From the NCBI RefSeq assembly GCF_965230735.1, contig NZ_OZ246016.1:2418001-2482000 (forward strand): a stretch of 64,000 nucleotides of DNA, given 5' to 3'. The position numbers and the translations under genes are program-made. Source of the DNA: Motiliproteus sp965230735 (GTDB taxonomy: Bacteria > Pseudomonadota > Gammaproteobacteria > Pseudomonadales > Balneatricaceae). A model generated the notes under the pieces. That model saw only the letters and a list, made by a program, of their open reading frames with translations. It made no database searches and had not been told where the DNA came from. Positions 60,038-64,000 of this stretch are shown piece after piece; positions within the stretch are counted from its first letter, which is position 1; every line of letters starts with the position of its first letter.

Positions 60038-61162
60038 CTATCCTTGAACGCGTTGAAGGGAGCTGGTCGAAACCAAACCCTGATAGAGGTTGTCGTATTG
60101 GGCTGTCATGCCGTCGAGGCTGAACAGCTCTTCGCAGCGACGGCGGCCCGCGTCACCCTGTTGGCGCAGCAGGTCTCGATGGTCCGCATAGTGGCTGATG
60201 GCATCGGCCAGTGCCTGATCATCGTCGCTGGGGATTAGAACACCCTGTTGACCGGGTAACAGCAGATCCCGGGCGCCACCCACGTCGGTCGCGATAACGG
60301 CCAATCCTGACGCCATCGCCTCCAGGATCGTGTTGGAGATGCCTTCGGCCTTGGAAGGCTGAACATAGAGACACAGCTCACGCATGGCATCGGGAATATC
60401 GTTACGGTTGCCGACCAGTCGACAAAGCTGTTGAAGGTTGTACTGTTCGATCAGCTGCTGCAGCTTCGGATAATCGGGACCGTCACCGATGATATTAATC
60501 TGCAACTTGTCATTCAGCTCGGGGCGCTGTTGCAGCAACCGATGGGCGGCGCGAATCAACAGTGCCTGGTTCTTTACTTCAGCCAGACGTCCGACGGTGC
60601 CGATAACCAGTCGTTGATCGTCGTGCTGTTCGGACGGATGGAAGCGTTCGGTATCGACGCCGTTACAGATGCGGCTGATTCGCTCCCCCTCGACCATGAC
60701 CCGCTGCCGTAGATAGGTCTCACCTTCGCTGGATAGTGCGATGTACTGACTGATAAACGGCTTGAATAGGCGACGTATCTTGACCGGACGATCGGCAACT
60801 TTATCGGCGTCGGAATCCCAGCCGTGCTCGCCGTGTATACGATGACGGCAACCGCTGAGCCAGGCGATAAATTGACATTCCAGTGTGGTCAGGTTGCGGC
60901 TGTGGACGATGTTTGGCTTGAGCTTGCGGAGAAGGCGCCAAAGCCTCAGCAGGTAGGCCGGGTCTTTACCCGGTTTTTTATGCAGGGAATAGAGTTCCAC
61001 ATTGGTTGCGTTTAGACGCTGAGCGAACTCGGGGTTATAGCTCGTCAGGCAGACGATGCTATGTCGATAGCGCTGCTGGGGGAGCCGATTCAGGATGTTG
61101 ACGATCCCGTTTTCCAGCCCCCCGACGTCAAAGCTGAAAACGATATGAACGATATGCAGCAA
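60038..61162 (-). CDS. Glycosyltransferase, XrtA/PEP-CTERM system-associated (TIGR03088, stp2 type)
   Basis: A 374-residue GT-B glycosyltransferase. The N-terminus IVHIVFSFDVGGLENGIVNI is the group's hallmark, followed by HSRNLTTLECQFIAWLSGC, RICNGVDTERFHPS, IGTVGRLAEVKNQALL and the donor-site EGISNTILEAMASGLAVIATD. The start is a TTG at 61162, followed directly by CTG and the conserved region; AGGGA lies about ten bases upstream and no ATG is near. It is the first gene of the long minus-strand EPS run. A 135-base gap separates it from the beta-helix gene upstream. Confidence 0.93.
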   Translation of the reverse strand: MLHIVHIVFSFDVGGLENGIVNILNRLPQQRYRHSIVCLTSYNPEFAQRLNATNVELYSLHKKPGKDPAYLLRLWRLLRKLKPNIVHSRNLTTLECQFIAWLSGCRHRIHGEHGWDSDADKVADRPVKIRRLFKPFISQYIALSSEGETYLRQRVMVEGERISRICNGVDTERFHPSEQHDDQRLVIGTVGRLAEVKNQALLIRAAHRLLQQRPELNDKLQINIIGDGPDYPKLQQLIEQYNLQQLCRLVGNRNDIPDAMRELCLYVQPSKAEGISNTILEAMASGLAVIATDVGGARDLLLPGQQGVLIPSDDDQALADAISHYADHRDLLRQQGDAGRRRCEELFSLDGMTAQYDNLYQGLVSTSSLQRVQG

Positions 61163-61297
61163 GACTCGACGATCCCTGTTTCGTTAAAGGTTTGTTTGCG
61201 TTGTTCAAGGCACCGATATTAACAAGTTTTTCCGCTCGTTTTCTGCCGCTTAAGGCTAGAAGTTTAAGAAAAATCATTTAATTCGAGCTCAGTGGCG

Positions 61298-62605
61298 TTA
61301 TTGCGTCTTTACGGGGCTGTTTTTTAGGACAACAGGGCTGGAAATATCGTAGTCCAGCGCGCCGATCCAGGGGGTTTTGCCGCGAGGGTTTCCCCGGTAG
61401 TCCTGGGCCGGAAGTTGCAGGTTTGGCGGCGATGCCGGGGGGGCGGTGAAGTGCGTGGTTTCGGTGGGGGTAAGGTCGAGTTTTTCCGGCTCATGGAAAT
61501 CCTGTCTAACCTGTTCGTGCCCGAGGCCAAGAGGGCTGTTCTGGAGCCAACGTGGAACCGCCGGTAACGGTTGCTCGAGCCAGCGGTGAATCTTGGGGTG
61601 GTAGATGGACCAGTTGGAACCGGTAATCCGGTTACCCATTAATCGGACTGTTGCGCCCTTGCCTTGGTTGACTGTACCGCCGATATAATTGCGATACAGC
61701 GTGGCCGAGCTGTTACCCGGATCGATATCGATCCCGGCCGTAAACAACAGGGTGTTGGTAATGATTTGGCTGCGCTTGGCGTTGCGCAGGTGTATCCCGG
61801 CATCGGTGCAGTTGGTGATGATATTGTTGCTGATCAGTCCGTTCTGGTGCTCATAGTCACAACGGCTGTCGGCACAGAACTGCGGTGCGGTCCCGCCACC
61901 TCCAAGTGAAATACCGGCACGGATACCCTGGTGTTTGTCTGCGCAGACAATCAGATTCTGCTCGATCCGGCCGTGGTTGGAGCGGCCCTTCAAGAACATG
62001 CCGTAGCTGATTCCGCCATCCAGGTCGTTGCCGAAATCATGCAGGTAGTTATTGCGTATGTTGACGTTGCTGCTGCCGATGATATCGATGGGGGAGGAGG
62101 GTTTTCGCCCGGAACGCGGTCTTTCGTTAAAGAGTTCGCAGCCCTCAATGGTTAGATTGTCGGGGAAGCCGGTCTCGGTACCGTTGGCTTTGATGTGATT
62201 ATCGAAATTCTGCAGATGGCAACTTTGTATCAATACATAATCGGCATCACCGCTGATGTGGAACGCGTGCTCGCTGGCTTGGTTTCCGATTAGCGTCAGG
62301 TTGATGAAGTGCCAGTGACTATGGTGAATGACAAAGGTTTCGTTTTCTGAGGTAAGAATACGAGTCTCCGATGGGGATTGCGCCTTGACCCGGATCGGTT
62401 GATCCGTACTTCCAGCATGGAGGGTCTGGAAACGCCCGAGTTGGTAGTCACCCGGGGCGAGTAGCAAGGTATCGCCGGCCCGGAGTTGTGCTAGTCTGCG
62501 CTGAAGTTGATCGGAGTTATACACGACCCACGGATTGGCCATAGTTGGGCCGGCAACGGTGAAAAGAAGACTAAAAAACCATTGGCGGAGTAGATATCGA
62601 TTCAT
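61298..62605 (-). CDS. Exported right-handed parallel beta-helix protein
   Basis: A 435-residue protein with a signal peptide (RQWFFSLLFTVAGPTMA). Repeating beta-helix turns run from about 60 to 300: HWHFINLTLIGNQASEH, YVLIQSCHLQNFDNHIKANG, VNIRNNYLHDFGNDLDGG, GLISNNIITNCTDAGIHLRN. The opening (YNSDQLQRRLAQLRAGDTLLLAPGDY, in two parts) resembles PL6-type lyases and other pectin-lyase-fold proteins. It probably binds, epimerises or cleaves a polysaccharide in the periplasm or outside. The proline-rich C-terminus lies outside the fold. Exact activity cannot be assigned. It has its own gap on both sides and is divergent from the patatin gene. Confidence 0.8.
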   Translation of the reverse strand: MNRYLLRQWFFSLLFTVAGPTMANPWVVYNSDQLQRRLAQLRAGDTLLLAPGDYQLGRFQTLHAGSTDQPIRVKAQSPSETRILTSENETFVIHHSHWHFINLTLIGNQASEHAFHISGDADYVLIQSCHLQNFDNHIKANGTETGFPDNLTIEGCELFNERPRSGRKPSSPIDIIGSSNVNIRNNYLHDFGNDLDGGISYGMFLKGRSNHGRIEQNLIVCADKHQGIRAGISLGGGGTAPQFCADSRCDYEHQNGLISNNIITNCTDAGIHLRNAKRSQIITNTLLFTAGIDIDPGNSSATLYRNYIGGTVNQGKGATVRLMGNRITGSNWSIYHPKIHRWLEQPLPAVPRWLQNSPLGLGHEQVRQDFHEPEKLDLTPTETTHFTAPPASPPNLQLPAQDYRGNPRGKTPWIGALDYDISSPVVLKNSPVKTQ

Positions 62606-62755
62606 TGTGGGACCGTTTGCACGATACTGGTCGTTTCAGAGCAAAAAGTTTCTCTTAAATTATTGCGATTTGGCAGTTGTTTTGAGCTGAGGTTGCTATC
62701 ATCAGTTGTAGATCTGAAAAACGCTAAGTGGTTATGCTGGATGATAAATTGACCT
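62606..62755. promoter_or_regulatory. Divergent promoter region of beta-helix and patatin genes
   Basis: An AT-rich 150-base region between two divergent genes. On the plus strand at 62671-62685 TGGCAGT-TGTT-TTGAG resembles a sigma-54 promoter with correct spacing, but the -12 GC is GA, the same deviation as the site at 20954-20969. It lies about 70 bases before the patatin start. Confidence 0.3.
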
Positions 62756-63628
62756 ATGAATGACACACGGATAGTCCCAATTTTAGCTGGTGGTGGAACA
62801 AGGTTATCGGCGCATATCGGTATTTTAACGGCGTTACAGGAGCTGCAGTTAGAGTTTGATCATCTGGTCGGTGTTTCCGGGGGAAGTATTGTTGGTGCGC
62901 TCTATGCGAGTGGGCGTAGTGTCGAGAGCATTAATTCCATCGCCAACGAAACTGATTTTTCTCAGTTTCTCAGTCAATCCCTGTACCAGCTGTTACGCAG
63001 CGGCGGGCTATCGTCCGGAGACAGCTTCGAGGAGTGGATTGATCAGAAACTGAACGGGGCGACGTTCGAGGATCTGCGCCTGGATTTTCATGTGGTCGCC
63101 ACCGATGTCAGGACCGGACGACCGGTTATTTTCGACCGCCAGAAAACGCCGCAGCTTAAGGTTTCCAAAGCGGTTCGATTTTCGATGTCGATCCCCATTC
63201 TCTTCAGTTTTAAACAGTTCAAGGATCATCTGTTGGTGGATGGTAGCATTCTGTCGGAAGACGCGTTGCAGAGGGACTGGAGCGGTAAGGGCGATCCGGT
63301 ACTCTGTTTTCGTCTCCGAAGCTTACAGGAGGCCAGCGCGCCGAAGCGAAATCCTATTATTCCGTTAGGCCAGTATCTGGCGATGCTGGTGAGAACCTTT
63401 ATGACCACCATGTCTCGGGAATATATCAACGATACCTTCTGGCACTCGACCGTGGTGGTTCAGGCCGGGACCATATCGCCGATCGATTTCAAGCTGACAG
63501 CCGAGCAGAAGTCGCAATTGTTCAAGGCCGGTTACGATACGGCGCTGCGAATCGTGCCGATGAAACTGCAGCGTAACAATGCGGCAGCGCCGATGTTTAA
63601 GCAATCTGCTGAAACAGGATCTCGTTGA
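62756..63628 (+). CDS. Patatin-like phospholipase family protein
   Basis: A 290-residue cytoplasmic or membrane-associated hydrolase. The oxyanion-hole segment AGGGTRLSAHIGIL begins near residue 11. The nucleophile elbow is GVSGGSIVGAL with Ser41, and the catalytic aspartate lies in LLVDGSILSEDA (Asp162), giving the complete Ser-Asp dyad. Patatins release fatty acids from lipids. At the edge of the XrtA locus it could act on a lipid carrier or anchor, but this is only positional. Its 3' end overlaps the convergent deacetylase gene by 32 bases. Confidence 0.9.
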   Translation: MNDTRIVPILAGGGTRLSAHIGILTALQELQLEFDHLVGVSGGSIVGALYASGRSVESINSIANETDFSQFLSQSLYQLLRSGGLSSGDSFEEWIDQKLNGATFEDLRLDFHVVATDVRTGRPVIFDRQKTPQLKVSKAVRFSMSIPILFSFKQFKDHLLVDGSILSEDALQRDWSGKGDPVLCFRLRSLQEASAPKRNPIIPLGQYLAMLVRTFMTTMSREYINDTFWHSTVVVQAGTISPIDFKLTAEQKSQLFKAGYDTALRIVPMKLQRNNAAAPMFKQSAETGSR

Positions 63629-64000
63629 CCGGCTGCAGCTGTCGAATCGGCGCCCAGTCGAAGTCACGCAGGAGTCGGCGTAGTCGTGGTTCGGTTTTAT
63701 CCAGATTAATGTAATGCCGGAAGCGTGATTTCAGCGGGGCATCTTTGATGCGAGGTTGCTGCGGGTCCAGCTCCCAGGGGTGAAGATAATAGATCGCCGG
63801 TGTCTGCAGCTGTTGAATCGCTTTTCGCATCAGATGACGGAAAACGGGGTACGGATAAAGTCTGAAATAGCCGCCGCCGGCGCAAGGAATTCGTCGGCCC
63901 AGCACTTCATAGGTGGTAACGGGTAGTTCGAGTAGGCCGTTGGGCCACAGAAATGGCGTGCGGGGGGCGTCAGCATAGCCGTAGAGATCGTGCGGTACCG
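63597..64000 (-). CDS. XrtA system polysaccharide deacetylase, C-terminal part (TIGR03006/DUF3473 type)
   Basis: The frame stays open to the right edge, so about 134 C-terminal residues are seen and the start lies outside. Reading on the minus strand from the edge gives DLYGYADAPRTPFLWPNGLLE (in two parts), then TTYEVLGRRIPCAGGGYFRLYPY and IYYLHPWELDPQQPR. This is the DUF3473 tail characteristic of the exosortase A-linked deacetylases. The missing N-terminal part should hold the CE4 metal site. The enzyme deacetylates amino sugars of the exopolysaccharide. It suggests that the XrtA locus continues beyond base 64000. Confidence 0.92.
   Translation of the reverse strand, partial: VPHDLYGYADAPRTPFLWPNGLLELPVTTYEVLGRRIPCAGGGYFRLYPYPVFRHLMRKAIQQLQTPAIYYLHPWELDPQQPRIKDAPLKSRFRHYINLDKTEPRLRRLLRDFDWAPIRQLQPVNEILFQQIA

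Noticed and set aside
1..64000. CRISPR arrays, tRNA or rRNA genes, insertion sequences
   Set aside because: No regularly spaced repeats, cloverleaf-like sequence, rRNA signature or transposase frame was recognised on either strand.

Overview
The window looks like a chromosomal segment of a marine-type gammaproteobacterium (Oceanospirillales/Alteromonadales-like; inferred). The reasons are a GC content of roughly 55-60 % by eye, a 180-kDa-type NAD-glutamate dehydrogenase, a TRAP dicarboxylate transporter with its own two-component system, and a large exosortase A (XrtA/EpsH) exopolysaccharide locus. No tRNA, rRNA, CRISPR array or insertion sequence was seen.

Bases 1-9420 are mixed housekeeping and regulatory genes. 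They hold the 3' part of the NAD-glutamate dehydrogenase gene with its terminator, then an AT-rich insert of about 1.3 kb with a GIY-YIG/DUF4357 gene and a possibly frameshifted small membrane-protein gene. A receiver-domain protein follows, then a very long AraC-type regulator (1046 aa) with a TPR-like C-terminus, and a divergent periplasmic binding-protein-like gene. Bases 9833-13954 hold a LysM-FecR secreted protein followed by a CHASE2-GGDEF-EAL protein, a probable envelope-to-c-di-GMP signalling pair. Bases 13992-19230 (minus strand) hold a TRAP transporter (dctP, dctQ, dctM) and a cache-domain histidine kinase with a NarL-type regulator.

From 19673 to the right edge the window is almost entirely the XrtA locus. 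A minus-strand core operon (25192 to 19673) encodes a FemAB-like protein, the XrtA-EpsI fusion, an acyl-CoA ligase and a PLP decarboxylase. Divergent from it (25356-29097) are an asparagine-synthetase-like protein without the glutaminase cysteine, an acyl carrier protein and the two XrtA-associated hydrolases. A small minus-strand pair (31271-29134) encodes an aminotransferase and an arabinose-5-phosphate isomerase.

A long plus-strand run (31383-44318) encodes a TPR protein, a Kdo-transferase-like enzyme, two pyruvyltransferase-like proteins, a glycosyltransferase, a deacetylase, a GNAT/FemAB-like protein, a flippase, an acyltransferase, a QueC-like PP-loop protein, a PL14-like lyase and a low-molecular-weight phosphatase. 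It meets tail-to-tail, with a 20-base overlap, a long minus-strand run (61162-44299). That run encodes the XrtA-type glycosyltransferases, two asparagine synthetases, an AlgD-like GDP-mannose dehydrogenase, a transglutaminase-like protein, an O-antigen-ligase-like protein, a CapK-like AMP ligase, an acyltransferase, a deacetylase and an ATP-grasp ligase. The right end has a beta-helix protein, a patatin and the 3' end of the XrtA-type polysaccharide deacetylase.

Taken together, the locus should make, modify, export and trim an acidic exopolysaccharide. Likely components are GDP-mannuronate and possibly Kdo, with pyruvyl, acyl and amide decorations (inference). It also carries the XrtA machinery that processes PEP-CTERM proteins, but no PEP-CTERM substrate gene was recognised in the window. 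The initiating sugar transferase, the chain-length/tyrosine-kinase genes and PrsK/PrsR were not found and may lie beyond base 64000. The most novel pieces are the QueC-like PP-loop protein, the Cys-less asparagine-synthetase-like protein coupled to an ACP, the Kdo-transferase-like gene in an EPS operon, and the AraC-TPR fusion.
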